Part shown: one piece after another, positions 17,699 to 26,271 of the stretch
Layout: every line of letters begins with the position of its first letter
Position numbering within the stretch: position 1 is the first letter of the stretch
Assembly: GCA_001898505.1 (NCBI GenBank)
Contig: MKTZ01000011.1
Span: forward strand, 477,285-541,284
DNA length: 64,000 bases
Direction: 5' to 3'
DNA from: Sphingobacteriales bacterium 50-39
GTDB lineage: Bacteria; Bacteroidota; Bacteroidia; Chitinophagales; Chitinophagaceae
Position numbers and translations under genes: made by a program
Notes under the pieces: generated by a model
What the model saw: the letters and a program-made list of their open reading frames with translations, nothing else
Databases searched by the model: none
What the model was told of the DNA's origin: nothing

Positions 17699-18859
17699 AT
17701 GAACAATATATTTCAAAAGAGGTTTAACGGGCTTTTTACCGGCGTCTGCATGCTGCTCGCGGTACTGGCGGCCTGCACGAAACAGTCCAATCCATATTAT
17801 ACCAAGGGCACTGCGCCGGTGTTGTCGAGCTCGGTCACGAGCGTCGCGGCCAAGGCTTCGGATTCGCTGAAGAATGCAGTGGTCTTTTCCTGGACGAATC
17901 CAAAGTATTCGACAGACTCTTCTACGGTGAAGTATGTCGTGCAGATAGATTCGTCGGGACGCAATTTCTCCAAAGCGGTGAGCATTATCCTGTCGGGTGT
18001 TCGGTTCGACTCCCTTACCGCCAGGGATATCAATACGATAGCTTTAGGGTTTGGTTTTTCCTACAATGTGGCCTATAAGATGGATGTGCGGGTAGTATCT
18101 TCCTATGCGAACAACAACGAACAATATAATTCCAATACGGTAACGCTGACAGTTACGCCGTATGTGACGCCGCCAAAGGTCACACCGCCGTCTTCGGGCG
18201 CCCTCTTCCTGGTTGGAGATGCCAGCCAGGGAGGATGGAACAACCCGGTGCCGGTGCCGAGCCAGCAGCTGGAAAAGATCGACTCCGTGACATACGGGGG
18301 TGTGTTCAAACTGAATGGAGGCAAACAATACCTGTTGCTGCCTGTCAATGGCGACTGGTCCCACAAATATTCCGTGGCGGATAACACGGTGCCGGGGCTT
18401 AGCGCGGGGGGAAGTTTTGGCTATGATCTGAGCAGTAATTTCCCCGGCCCTGACGCTTCGGGCTGGTACAAGATCATCGTGAGCTTCCAGCACGGCACGT
18501 TCAGCGTTACGCCCTTTACGCAAGTCCTGCCGGATAGTCTCTTCATAGTAGGGGATGCCACGCCGGGGGGCTGGAATAACCCTGTTCCCGAGCCTTCCCA
18601 GGTTTTCACGCGTCTGAATTCGAGCCAGTTCACCCTGACCCTTTCATTGACGGGCGGCAAGCAGTATCTGCTTTTGCCGGTGAATGGCGACTGGTCCCAG
18701 AAGTTCGCGGTGGCGGACAATAGCGTCTCGGGGCTGTCGGCGGGCGGAAGCTTTGGGTATTATACTTCCGGGGGAGCCAATTTCCCGGGGCCTGCCACGA
18801 GCGGAACCTATAAGATAACGGCTGATTTTCTCAGTTATACATTCTGGGTCACCCAGTAA
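17699..18859 (+). CDS. SusE/SusF-like starch-binding lipoprotein, two CBM-like modules
   Basis: A 386-residue lipoprotein (lipobox LAAC) has the same N-terminal Ig-like domain as its upstream neighbour, then two successive modules. They are FLVGDASQGGWNNPVPVPSQ/LLLPVNGDWSHKYS and FIVGDATPGGWNNPVPEPSQ/LLLPVNGDWSQKF. The modules are very similar to each other and to the single module of the previous gene, also at the DNA level, pointing to recent internal duplication. It should raise the binding valency for alpha-glucan. The gene is part of the susCDEF-like operon. Confidence 0.87.
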   Translation: MNNIFQKRFNGLFTGVCMLLAVLAACTKQSNPYYTKGTAPVLSSSVTSVAAKASDSLKNAVVFSWTNPKYSTDSSTVKYVVQIDSSGRNFSKAVSIILSGVRFDSLTARDINTIALGFGFSYNVAYKMDVRVVSSYANNNEQYNSNTVTLTVTPYVTPPKVTPPSSGALFLVGDASQGGWNNPVPVPSQQLEKIDSVTYGGVFKLNGGKQYLLLPVNGDWSHKYSVADNTVPGLSAGGSFGYDLSSNFPGPDASGWYKIIVSFQHGTFSVTPFTQVLPDSLFIVGDATPGGWNNPVPEPSQVFTRLNSSQFTLTLSLTGGKQYLLLPVNGDWSQKFAVADNSVSGLSAGGSFGYYTSGGANFPGPATSGTYKITADFLSYTFWVTQ

Positions 18860-18906
18860 AGTTCCTGGGGCGGATGATAGCCGCGGCATGAATAAATGGC
18901 ATTGGT

Positions 18907-21828
18907 ATGAAAAAATGGTTTGTTCTCACAGGGTTGATGTTCTTATTGCGACCTCTGACTGCGCAGCTGCTGACCTCGACGCCTCTCTTTCCGGCGGATA
19001 CGGGAACGGTGACGATAGTAGTGGACTGCTCGAAGGGCAATCAGGGGTTATTCAATTACGCCAGTACCAGCGACGTGTATGTGCATACGGGTGTGATCAC
19101 GAGTAACAGCACAAGTCAGACGGACTGGCGTTATGTGAAGTTTAGCCAGAATTTCAACCAGCCGAACCCCGCACTGGCGGCCACTTATCTGGGCAATAAC
19201 AAATATTCATTTACCATCCCCGGCATAAGGGCTTATTATGGAGTACCGGCCGGGGAAACCATACTGCGGGTAGCCATTCTTTTCCGCAGCGGAGATGGGT
19301 CGAAGGTGCAGCGGAACAGTGATGGATCGGACATGTATGTCCGGGTGTATGATAACAGCAGCCTGGCGGCGCGATTTGTACTGCCTCCCTACCAGCCAAA
19401 ATATACTCCTGTACCCGAAACGATCAATAAGGTGGTGGGGGACACGTTGAACGTAAGCTATGCCTCCAACAAGACGGCGTTGTTGCGACTCTACTTTAAC
19501 GGTTCGCAGGTAGATTCGGCTGCCAGTGCGACTTCCCTTTCCTATACGCTACATGTAACGACTCCCGGAACGCAGCAGGTGATCGCTGTTGCCGATGATG
19601 GAACGACCACGCACTTCGACACATTGAGCTTTTTTGTTTCGGGTGCGGTGAACATCGCGCCGATACCTGCGGGGATGAAGGAGGGTATCAACTATCCTCC
19701 GGGCGATACGACTGCGGTGCTGGTGCTGTATGCGCCACATAAGAACAAGGTGCTGGTTGTAGGAGATTTTAATGGCTGGACCCAGCAGACGAACTATCTT
19801 ATGAACAGGACGCCGGATAGCAATTATTATTGGATCACGATCCAGGGGCTGACACCGGGTACTGAATATGCCTACCAGTATGTAGTGGACGACTCGCTGA
19901 CGGTGGCAGATTACAATACGGAGAAGGTGTTGGATAAGAATGTGGATCCTGGCATTCCTGCGGGTACCTATCCGGGGTTGAAGGCTTTTCCATCTCAGGC
20001 GACGGGCAGCCTTGCCAGTGTGCTGCAGACGGCGCGGCCTGCTTATACCTGGCAGGTAAATAATTTCCAGCGACCGGATAAGAAAACACTCGTTATCTAT
20101 GAGCTGCTTGTCCGGGACTTCACTTCGGCGGGTAGTTGGAAGGCGTTGCAGGACACGCTGGGCTATCTGAAGCATCTTGGCGTGAATGCCGTCGAAGTAA
20201 TGCCCTTTAACAATTTTGAAGGGGGCAGCAGCTGGGGCTATAACCCTAATTTCTATTTCGCACCTGACAAGGTATATGGGACGGAGACGGCCCTGAAACA
20301 ATTCATCGATGCCTGTCATCAGCAGGGGATGGCGGTCATCATGGACATGGTGCTGAACCATAGCTTTGGCAGCAGCCCGATGGTACAGTTATATTTCGAC
20401 AATGCGGGTGGTGTGCCGGCGCTGAACAACCCCTGGTTCAATCAATATCCTACGCACGCCTATAATGTAGGATATCAGTTCAATCATGAGAGTGTCGCTA
20501 CCAGGACCTTTACACAGCGAGTCATATCGTACTGGCTGAATAACTATCACATCGATGGATACCGGTTTGACCTGGCAAAAGGGTTTACGCAAAAACGTAC
20601 CTGCGATGCCACGGGGAATAACTGTAATGTAGGGGCCTGGGGGAATTACGACAGTAGCAGGGTCGCTATCTGGGATACTATTTACAATCAGCTGCAGGCC
20701 ATTTCTCCCGGTAGTTATTGCATACTTGAAATGTTTGCGGACAACAGTGAGGAGATGGTGGAGGCGAGTCATGGTATGATGCTCTGGGGTAATCTGAACG
20801 ATAATTTTGCCCAGGCCACGATGGGTTATTCATCGGCCAGCCCCAGCGGTAATACCTGGGACCTCAGTGGTGGTGTCTATACAAACCTTGGTTGGAGTCA
20901 GCCGGGGCGGGTGGTATACCAGGAGAGCCATGATGAAGAGCGGCTGATGTATAAGAATGAACAGTACGGCAACAGCAGCGGAGCGTATAATGTAAAGACC
21001 ACTGCCACAGGGCTCCAGCGCAATGGAATGGCGGCGGCATTCTGGGCGATGCTGCCGGGTCCGAAAATGATATGGGAGTTTGGGGAGCTGGGATTTGACT
21101 ATTCCATCAATCGTTGCAGCGACGGCACGATCAATAACAATTGCCGCACGGATGCCAAACCACCGGGCTGGTCCTGGCTGGCGGACAGCTCGCGTCTAAA
21201 GCTCCATAATGTTTACGCTGCGATGTTAAAGCTACGTACGCTGTACCCTCAGCTGGCTGTCCCGTCTTCTTTTAATACCAATCTCACGGGGGCGGTCAAA
21301 ACATTGACGGCCCTATCGGACAGTCTTGGTGTGGTGATGATCGGAAATTTTGACGTTATTTCCGGGAGCGGTACGCTCACCTTCCCGTCGGCGGGTACCT
21401 GGTACAATTACTTTACGGGCGAGCCTTACAGCGCTACGGGCGCGGCGCAATCTTTTTCGCTGGACCCGGGAGATTACCGGGTATTTGTCAATAAAAATCT
21501 CTCGGGCAATGTGCCGACAGCTACCAGTGATGTCAGCTATTCCCGTAACCCGTTTTCCATACGGGTCTATCCCAATCCTGTGGAGGGTGGCAATTCCACG
21601 GTGGAGTACCAACTGCCGGAGTATGGGAAGACCTATGTTTCGGTGCTGAACCTGGTAGGACAGAGCCTTGCTACGGTGGAGTTGGGAGCCCAGCCGGCGG
21701 GCAAGTACAACCTGGCGTTGGATCAGCTGCATTTGAACGTATCTGCTCTGGCGGGAGGGTATTATGTATTGCGTATTGTAAGCAAGCAACAAAGTTCCCA
21801 GGCGCCCTTTCTGATCGGGCGGAGGTAG
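18907..21828 (+). CDS. GH13 alpha-amylase family enzyme with type IX secretion C-terminal domain
   Basis: This is a 973-residue protein. After a signal peptide come beta-rich N-terminal domains, then a CBM48-like segment near residues 265-360 (APHKNKVLVVGDFNGWTQQ) and a GH13 barrel. The barrel shows region I DMVLNHSFG, the nucleophile in GYRFDLAKGF (~D553), the acid/base in LEMFAD (~E606) and the third acid in ESHDEERLMY (~D674). The last ~80 residues (VYPNPVEGGNSTVEYQLPEY onward) are a T9SS type A sorting domain. The enzyme is therefore likely secreted or surface-anchored by T9SS and depolymerises starch or glycogen, the role of lipoprotein SusG in Bacteroides. Confidence 0.92.
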   Translation: MKKWFVLTGLMFLLRPLTAQLLTSTPLFPADTGTVTIVVDCSKGNQGLFNYASTSDVYVHTGVITSNSTSQTDWRYVKFSQNFNQPNPALAATYLGNNKYSFTIPGIRAYYGVPAGETILRVAILFRSGDGSKVQRNSDGSDMYVRVYDNSSLAARFVLPPYQPKYTPVPETINKVVGDTLNVSYASNKTALLRLYFNGSQVDSAASATSLSYTLHVTTPGTQQVIAVADDGTTTHFDTLSFFVSGAVNIAPIPAGMKEGINYPPGDTTAVLVLYAPHKNKVLVVGDFNGWTQQTNYLMNRTPDSNYYWITIQGLTPGTEYAYQYVVDDSLTVADYNTEKVLDKNVDPGIPAGTYPGLKAFPSQATGSLASVLQTARPAYTWQVNNFQRPDKKTLVIYELLVRDFTSAGSWKALQDTLGYLKHLGVNAVEVMPFNNFEGGSSWGYNPNFYFAPDKVYGTETALKQFIDACHQQGMAVIMDMVLNHSFGSSPMVQLYFDNAGGVPALNNPWFNQYPTHAYNVGYQFNHESVATRTFTQRVISYWLNNYHIDGYRFDLAKGFTQKRTCDATGNNCNVGAWGNYDSSRVAIWDTIYNQLQAISPGSYCILEMFADNSEEMVEASHGMMLWGNLNDNFAQATMGYSSASPSGNTWDLSGGVYTNLGWSQPGRVVYQESHDEERLMYKNEQYGNSSGAYNVKTTATGLQRNGMAAAFWAMLPGPKMIWEFGELGFDYSINRCSDGTINNNCRTDAKPPGWSWLADSSRLKLHNVYAAMLKLRTLYPQLAVPSSFNTNLTGAVKTLTALSDSLGVVMIGNFDVISGSGTLTFPSAGTWYNYFTGEPYSATGAAQSFSLDPGDYRVFVNKNLSGNVPTATSDVSYSRNPFSIRVYPNPVEGGNSTVEYQLPEYGKTYVSVLNLVGQSLATVELGAQPAGKYNLALDQLHLNVSALAGGYYVLRIVSKQQSSQAPFLIGRR

Positions 21829-21875
21829 GATGCAACGGAAAAATAGGAATTCTTGTCAGAAGGAGAAATGAACCT

Positions 21876-22262
21876 ATGATGAAATCCCTTCCTTCTGTAG
21901 GTTTGCTGCTCTTTACCCTGCTGTCAGGGTGCAGTAAAAGCCATTCGCCGCAGCCGGGCCTGATAGGACAATGGCGGTTGGACAATGCTGTCAGTGTAAC
22001 TCCCGGCACAGTAATAGATTATGCCGCCGGAGCAGTGCTGGAGTTGCGTTCGGACAGCACATATGCCCAAATGATCTCCGGGAGAGTGGGTGTATCAGGC
22101 ACCTACAGCACCGCTGATTCCAGCATCGGCACTGTCTCACATTCCTTCCTCTACCTCAAGGCCACCGGTGATACTACCATTTACAGGTATGAGATGCAGT
22201 TGAACGACTTGAAGTTAACGCTGACTGGAAAGTATGCCATCGAGTACTTTCGGAAGTTATGA
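21876..22262 (+). CDS. Small lipocalin-like lipoprotein
   Basis: A 128-residue lipoprotein has lipobox LSGC. The mature part has alternating strands (LIGQWRLDNAVSV ... VLELRSDSTYAQMISGRVGV) like lipocalin-type domains common in Bacteroidota. Its stop overlaps the next gene's upstream start by four bases (ATGA), so they are translationally coupled. It follows the amylase by 48 bp and may be the tail of the operon. Function unknown. Confidence 0.65.
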   Translation: MMKSLPSVGLLLFTLLSGCSKSHSPQPGLIGQWRLDNAVSVTPGTVIDYAAGAVLELRSDSTYAQMISGRVGVSGTYSTADSSIGTVSHSFLYLKATGDTTIYRYEMQLNDLKLTLTGKYAIEYFRKL

Positions 22263-22708
22263 ACGCCTGGCCAATCAAAGTCATCATGAGGTTTATCCTA
22301 CGCTTCCTCACCGTAATAGCGGTCGGCTTTTCGGTCACGACGGCCTGTAGCAAAAGACATGTGGATAATGCCAGCCTGTACGGGAAATGGGAATTGGTCA
22401 GCTCGTCAAGTCCATATATCGCACGTATAGCCACTCCGGGGGTAGGGTCTGTATTGAGCCTTGGCACCAATGGCCGGTATGAGATCACGGCGCAGGGGGC
22501 GTTGAAAGATTCGGGTACATTTCTCCTTTCTTTGGATTCTGCTGTTTCGCCGAACATCCTCTATTTCAATTATCAGGAATACTATCAATATGGCCTGGAA
22601 GGCAAGAGCGCTTTCACGGTGAGGATCCAGGGCGACGGCCTGGAACTGACATTTCTTAGCAATCTGGAGTTTGCTGTGACGCCGGTGATCCGGTTTAAAA
22701 AATTGTAG
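22259..22708 (+). CDS. Small lipoprotein, lipocalin-like
   Basis: A 149-residue protein. The first ATG overlaps the previous stop; an internal ATG at 22286 (MRFILRFLTVI) gives a more ordinary signal peptide with lipobox TTAC. The mature domain (LYGKWELVSSSSPYI ... GRYEITAQGALKDSGTF) has the same plan as its upstream neighbour, suggesting an old duplication. Convergent with the HD-domain gene. Function unknown. Confidence 0.62.
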   Translation: MNAWPIKVIMRFILRFLTVIAVGFSVTTACSKRHVDNASLYGKWELVSSSSPYIARIATPGVGSVLSLGTNGRYEITAQGALKDSGTFLLSLDSAVSPNILYFNYQEYYQYGLEGKSAFTVRIQGDGLELTFLSNLEFAVTPVIRFKKL

Positions 22709-22730
22709 GCACGCTGCTGGTTCTTAATAG

Positions 22731-23342
22731 CTATTGCACATCCTTTTGGTGATCGATGATAAACTGGATGATCTCTTCCAATGGTGTATCGATGCGGCTG
22801 ATGGCGTCGTTGATGTCGTCGCGGTTGACCTGTGCGGCAAAGGAGGGGGTCTTTAGCTTTTTCAGGATGCTTTTTACGTCCATACCTTCATAGCGTGTGG
22901 GGCGGATGAGGGCGGCGGCGTGAATAAAGCCGGACAGCTCGTCGAAGACATAGATCATCCTGTCCATGGTATTGTTCGGCTCGACGCCAAAATAGCGAGG
23001 TCCGTGTGAGGCGATGCAGTGGATCACTTCGGGATCGACGTTCAATTCCTCCAGCTTTTCGATGATGATGCGGCAGTGAGCTTCGGGATATTTCTCCCAG
23101 TCGGCGTCGTGCAGCAGTCCGGCCTGCTCCCATTTACGGGCTGTCAGCTCATCGGCTCCTTCTTTCTCCAGCGCCCAGGCTTTCATGACGGCTGCTACCT
23201 GTTTCATGTGGAGGCGAAGCCGTTCGTTAGGGACCCATTCATTGAGGAGGGTGATGGCTTCTTCCTGGGTTAATAACTTACCTGTGTTGGCCGGGTCGCC
23301 GAAACTGTTGCGTCCCAGTGCGAGAATTGGAGAAGAGGACAT
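22731..23342 (-). CDS. HD-domain phosphohydrolase-like protein
   Basis: This 203-residue protein has an HD signature, LLHDADWEKYPEAH, followed by conserved CIASHG and IYVFDELSGFIHA segments, as in HDIG-type metal-dependent phosphohydrolases. I prefer the ATG at 23342 (MSSSPILALG) over one 18 bases upstream, since the extra residues add nothing recognisable. The substrate is not predictable; HD proteins act on nucleotides or phosphoesters. No partner is evident. Confidence 0.8.
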   Translation of the reverse strand: MSSSPILALGRNSFGDPANTGKLLTQEEAITLLNEWVPNERLRLHMKQVAAVMKAWALEKEGADELTARKWEQAGLLHDADWEKYPEAHCRIIIEKLEELNVDPEVIHCIASHGPRYFGVEPNNTMDRMIYVFDELSGFIHAAALIRPTRYEGMDVKSILKKLKTPSFAAQVNRDDINDAISRIDTPLEEIIQFIIDHQKDVQ

Positions 23343-23533
23343 GGGTAGTCTTTTGGGCAAATTAATGCAACGGACCCGACGAAAAAAATGTCAAAATAAA
23401 AAATCCGCATATGCGCGAGCTATGGCGCTACGGTCGTCGTGACCAGCGATACGCCGCTGGAGCGTTTTTGACTACTCTTTATTTTGGCGATCCGGCGGAC
23501 TCGGATGGCTTTCGCGTTATATAAGGGAGTGAA

Positions 23534-23902
23534 CTATTGTAATGTGTATTCTTTCGAAAGAGCTTCTACGGGAATTCTCAATAACTTACTGAACTTGCGT
23601 ATCATGGTAAGAGAGAGAGCTTGTTTGTAATTGAGCACTTTACTGACAGTGCCTTTGTCACCATATTCTTTGGCGAGGTCGGAGGCTTTATAGCCAAATT
23701 CTTCCATTCTTATTTTGATGAACTCGATGGGGTCGACGTCGGGCATTTCCCAGAGGGATTCTTCATAATGATTGATCAGGACAGCCAATAATTGCTTTTC
23801 CTTGAAATCAAGTGACCCTCTTTCCGCCTCCCGAATTGCTTCATAGCGGTCTGTGGCCCGTTGATAGTCGGCCTCATTTTCTATTAGATACCAGGGTTGC
23901 AT
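23534..23902 (-). CDS. higA: HigA-type antitoxin, XRE family
   Basis: A 122-residue antitoxin. The N-terminal helices MQPWYLIENEADYQRATDRYEAI match the HigA family start, so I use the ATG at 23902 rather than the GTG at 23920. The C-terminal XRE helix-turn-helix is ASDLAKEYGDKGTVSKVLNY. It normally neutralises a HigB RNase and represses the operon. It follows a shortened HigB-like ORF by 17 bp in the same direction. Confidence 0.82.
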   Translation of the reverse strand: MQPWYLIENEADYQRATDRYEAIREAERGSLDFKEKQLLAVLINHYEESLWEMPDVDPIEFIKIRMEEFGYKASDLAKEYGDKGTVSKVLNYKQALSLTMIRKFSKLLRIPVEALSKEYTLQ

Positions 23903-23919
23903 AAACGTGTTTTCTCCCA

Positions 23920-24114
23920 CTATATCGTTGCCGGATCTATCCTATCGTATTCGGTGTGGGTACCGATGAATCGGATCTCCACTTTTTTTCCTCGAACCAG
24001 ATATGAATAATCAGGCGAAATGGCATTTGCATGTTTTTCCCGAAATCGTTCAGTCTTTTTAAGTAGACGATCAGCATTGATGCTCAATTTTTTAATTAAA
24101 GATTTGTTGTCCAT
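23920..24114 (-). CDS. Short HigB-like toxin, possibly truncated
   Basis: A 64-residue ORF whose last third (EIRFIGTHTEYDRIDPATI) matches the C-terminus of HigB-type mRNA interferases. The N-terminal part is much shorter than the usual ~95 residues, and an in-frame TAA two codons upstream of the ATG rules out extension. The central beta strands of HigB appear to be missing. It may be a decayed toxin kept with a live antitoxin, or a minimal variant. It lies between the operator-containing promoter and higA. Confidence 0.6.
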   Translation of the reverse strand: MDNKSLIKKLSINADRLLKKTERFREKHANAISPDYSYLVRGKKVEIRFIGTHTEYDRIDPATI

Positions 24115-24144
24115 TTCTTAGTGTTTGGTTGTAAAATAGCAAGT

Positions 24145-24163
24145 AGTTGGTAATTTACCAACT
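24145..24163. promoter_or_regulatory. HigA operator palindrome
   Basis: AGTTGGTAATTTACCAACT is a perfect 9-1-9 inverted repeat 31 bp upstream of the toxin-antitoxin operon. On the minus strand its TTG half-site sits 20 bp before TATTTTAC, a near match to the -7 box. Bound HigA would therefore block the promoter. Confidence 0.7.
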
Positions 24164-24272
24164 GCCGCTCACCTGTTTGTGGTCTAAAAAGATCATGTTT
24201 TGGGGGCGTCAAAATTTTTATTGTAAATCAATAGCTTGTAAAGGGCCATTAAAAAATTAATCCTTATTTTAC

Positions 24273-24304
24273 TTGGAACATCGCCCTAATTCATCCTACC
24301 TTTG
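24273..24304 (+). promoter_or_regulatory. Promoter of the rplM-rpsI operon
   Basis: TTG at 24273-24275 and TACCTTTG at 24297-24304 are separated by 21 bp. This is an excellent match to the Bacteroidota housekeeping promoter. It leaves a GC-rich leader of about 85 nt before rplM. Confidence 0.75.
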
Positions 24305-24317
24305 CACTCCTTTCAAA

Positions 24318-24360
24318 GGCGGCTTGTTGGCTGCCGGTCGAAGGGCCTTTTAATGCCGCC
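24318..24360 (+). promoter_or_regulatory. Candidate ribosomal-protein leader RNA upstream of rplM
   Basis: GGCGGC at 24318-24323 can pair with GCCGCC at 24355-24360, closing a structured GC-rich leader with inner complementary segments. There is no T-run. Ribosomal protein operons often carry autoregulatory leaders bound by the protein itself; a match to a known L13 leader could not be tested. Confidence 0.35.
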
Positions 24361-24395
24361 GGGTTAGCGACGGCTTCACGTAAAAAAATAAGACA

Positions 24396-24839
24396 ATGAG
24401 CAAATTACATTTCACCACCAAACATGCGAACGAGGCTACCGTTAAACGCGACTGGTATGTTGTGGACGGTACTAATCAAACCGTAGGTCGCGTGTGTTCC
24501 AAGATTGCCGCCGTACTGCGGGGCAAGAACAAAGCCTACTACACTCCTCATGTTGATTGCGGAGATTACATCATTTTCCTCAATGCCGACAAGGTTAAAT
24601 TCTCCGGTGACAAGCTTGAAGACAAGATCTACATCAACTTCTCCGGCTACCCCGGTGGCAAGAAGGAAGAATCTGCGAAGAGCCTTCTGAAGCGCCGTCC
24701 CGAAGCTGTGATCGAAAGGGCTGTAAAGGGTATGCTTCCTAAGAATCGCCTGGGTCGCAAAATGGTCAAAAAGTTATTCGTGTATGCCGGTGCCGAGCAT
24801 CCGCACACTGCACAGCAACCCAAAACATTAACCTTCTAA
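24396..24839 (+). CDS. rplM: 50S ribosomal protein L13
   Basis: This 147-residue protein has the canonical L13 segments [35 protein letters not shown] and [15 protein letters not shown]. It organises 23S rRNA early in large-subunit assembly. The S9 gene follows 12 bp downstream, the conserved rplM-rpsI operon. A strong TAnnTTTG promoter lies upstream with a possible autoregulatory leader. Confidence 0.97.
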   Translation: MSKLHFTTKHANEATVKRDWYVVDGTNQTVGRVCSKIAAVLRGKNKAYYTPHVDCGDYIIFLNADKVKFSGDKLEDKIYINFSGYPGGKKEESAKSLLKRRPEAVIERAVKGMLPKNRLGRKMVKKLFVYAGAEHPHTAQQPKTLTF

Positions 24840-24851
24840 TTTTTCAGATAA

Positions 24852-25241
24852 ATGGAAAAGCAAAAAAATGCAGTTGGTCGCCGTAAAGAGGCTGTAACCC
24901 GTGTGTTCCTTAGCAAGGGCGAAGGCAAGATCACGATCAATGACAAGGATTATAAACAATATTTCTCTCTGGTATATCTTCAAAACCAGGTAGAGCTTCC
25001 CCTCAAAACGGTCCAGCTGGCTGATAAGTATGATGTAAAGATCAATGCTGCCGGTGGTGGTATGAAGGGTCAGGCTGAGGCCTGCAAGCTGGGTATCGCG
25101 CGTGCGTTGCTGGAAGTCAACGCTGAGTTCCGTCCTGCTCTTAAAGCAGCTGGTCTCCTGCGTCGTGATCCCAGGTCTGTTGAACGTAAGAAACCAGGTC
25201 GTAAGAAGGCCAGAAGAAGCTACCAGTTCAGCAAACGTTAA
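24852..25241 (+). CDS. rpsI: 30S ribosomal protein S9
   Basis: This 129-residue protein has the S9 start AVGRRKEAVTRVFLSKGEGK and the basic C-terminus ending GRKKARRSYQFSKR, which reaches the tRNA in the P site. The length is typical. Co-transcribed with rplM. Confidence 0.97.
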   Translation: MEKQKNAVGRRKEAVTRVFLSKGEGKITINDKDYKQYFSLVYLQNQVELPLKTVQLADKYDVKINAAGGGMKGQAEACKLGIARALLEVNAEFRPALKAAGLLRRDPRSVERKKPGRKKARRSYQFSKR

Positions 25242-25304
25242 CAATCTGCCCAACCAGGGCGGGCCTTGTGTCTGCCGGGCGCAAATAAATTGATCACTTA
25301 AAAA

Positions 25305-25337
25305 CTTCCGACCGGCTGGTCTCCGGACGGTCGGAAG
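25305..25337 (+). promoter_or_regulatory. Hairpin in the rpsB leader
   Basis: CTTCCGACCG (25305-25314) and CGGTCGGAAG (25328-25337) form a perfect 10-bp stem ending 15 bases before the rpsB ATG. There is no T-tract, so it is not a terminator. Its closeness to the start codon fits an autoregulatory S2 site or mRNA processing signal. Confidence 0.5.
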
Positions 25338-25352
25338 CCCAAAATAAACAAA

Positions 25353-26228
25353 ATGGAAAATAACACTTCGTTACAACAGCAACTCCTTGAAGCCGGTGTC
25401 CACTTCGGTCACCTGCGTAAGAAGTGGAATCCCAAGATGCTGCCTTACATTTTTGCTGAAAAGAAAGGCATCCATATCATCGACCTGAATAAGACTACCG
25501 AGAGCCTGCAGGAAGCAGCGGCAGCTCTGAAGCAGATTGCCAAGAGCGGTAAGAAGATCATGTTCGTCGGTACCAAGAAACAAGCTAAAGAGATCGTTAC
25601 CGAGTCTGCAAAGAAGGTGAACATGCCTTTTGTCACCGAGCGTTGGCTGGGTGGCATGCTGACCAACTTCAACACTGTTCGCAAGAGCGTGAAGAAGATG
25701 CAGAGCATCGAAAAAATGCTGAATGACGGTACTTTCGACAGCATCACCAAGAAGGAGCGTCTGACCCTGGCCCGTGATAAGGACAAGATGGAGAAAGTGC
25801 TGGGCGGTATCGCTCAGCTGGGACGTGTACCTGCAGCCCTCTTTATCGTGGACATCGGGCACGAGCACATCGCGCTGGCAGAAGCCAAACGCCTGGGCAT
25901 TTCAACCTTCGGCATGGTAGATACCAACTGCGACCCCAATAAAGTAGACTTTGCGATCCCTTCGAATGACGACGCTACCAAGTCCATCGCCATCATCGTG
26001 GGTTATGTTACTGCCGCCATCGCCGATGGTCTGGCTGAAAGGCAGGCTGCCAAGGAAGAGGATGTAGAAGAGACTGGCAACGACGAGAATGAAAGGAAGG
26101 CGGCCCGCATCCAGGCAGAAGCAGAGAATGAGGCAGCTCGTGCACGTGGGGAGAAAGTGAAAGGAAGCAGCCAGCCCAAACGCAGGATACCGAACTCCGG
26201 TCCCCGCAGGACTGGGGCGCCCCGCTAA
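25353..26228 (+). CDS. rpsB: 30S ribosomal protein S2
   Basis: This 291-residue protein shows the S2 core: [19 protein letters not shown] near the N-terminus, then [19 protein letters not shown] and [21 protein letters not shown]. The C-terminal ~60 residues form a charged Glu/Arg-rich tail ([20 protein letters not shown]) longer than in Escherichia coli and common in Bacteroidota. EF-Ts follows 43 bp downstream, the usual rpsB-tsf pair. Confidence 0.97.
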   Translation: MENNTSLQQQLLEAGVHFGHLRKKWNPKMLPYIFAEKKGIHIIDLNKTTESLQEAAAALKQIAKSGKKIMFVGTKKQAKEIVTESAKKVNMPFVTERWLGGMLTNFNTVRKSVKKMQSIEKMLNDGTFDSITKKERLTLARDKDKMEKVLGGIAQLGRVPAALFIVDIGHEHIALAEAKRLGISTFGMVDTNCDPNKVDFAIPSNDDATKSIAIIVGYVTAAIADGLAERQAAKEEDVEETGNDENERKAARIQAEAENEAARARGEKVKGSSQPKRRIPNSGPRRTGAPR

Positions 26229-26271
26229 GGAAGGAGAAGACCTTTAATTATCAATTTACAAATTATACAAC

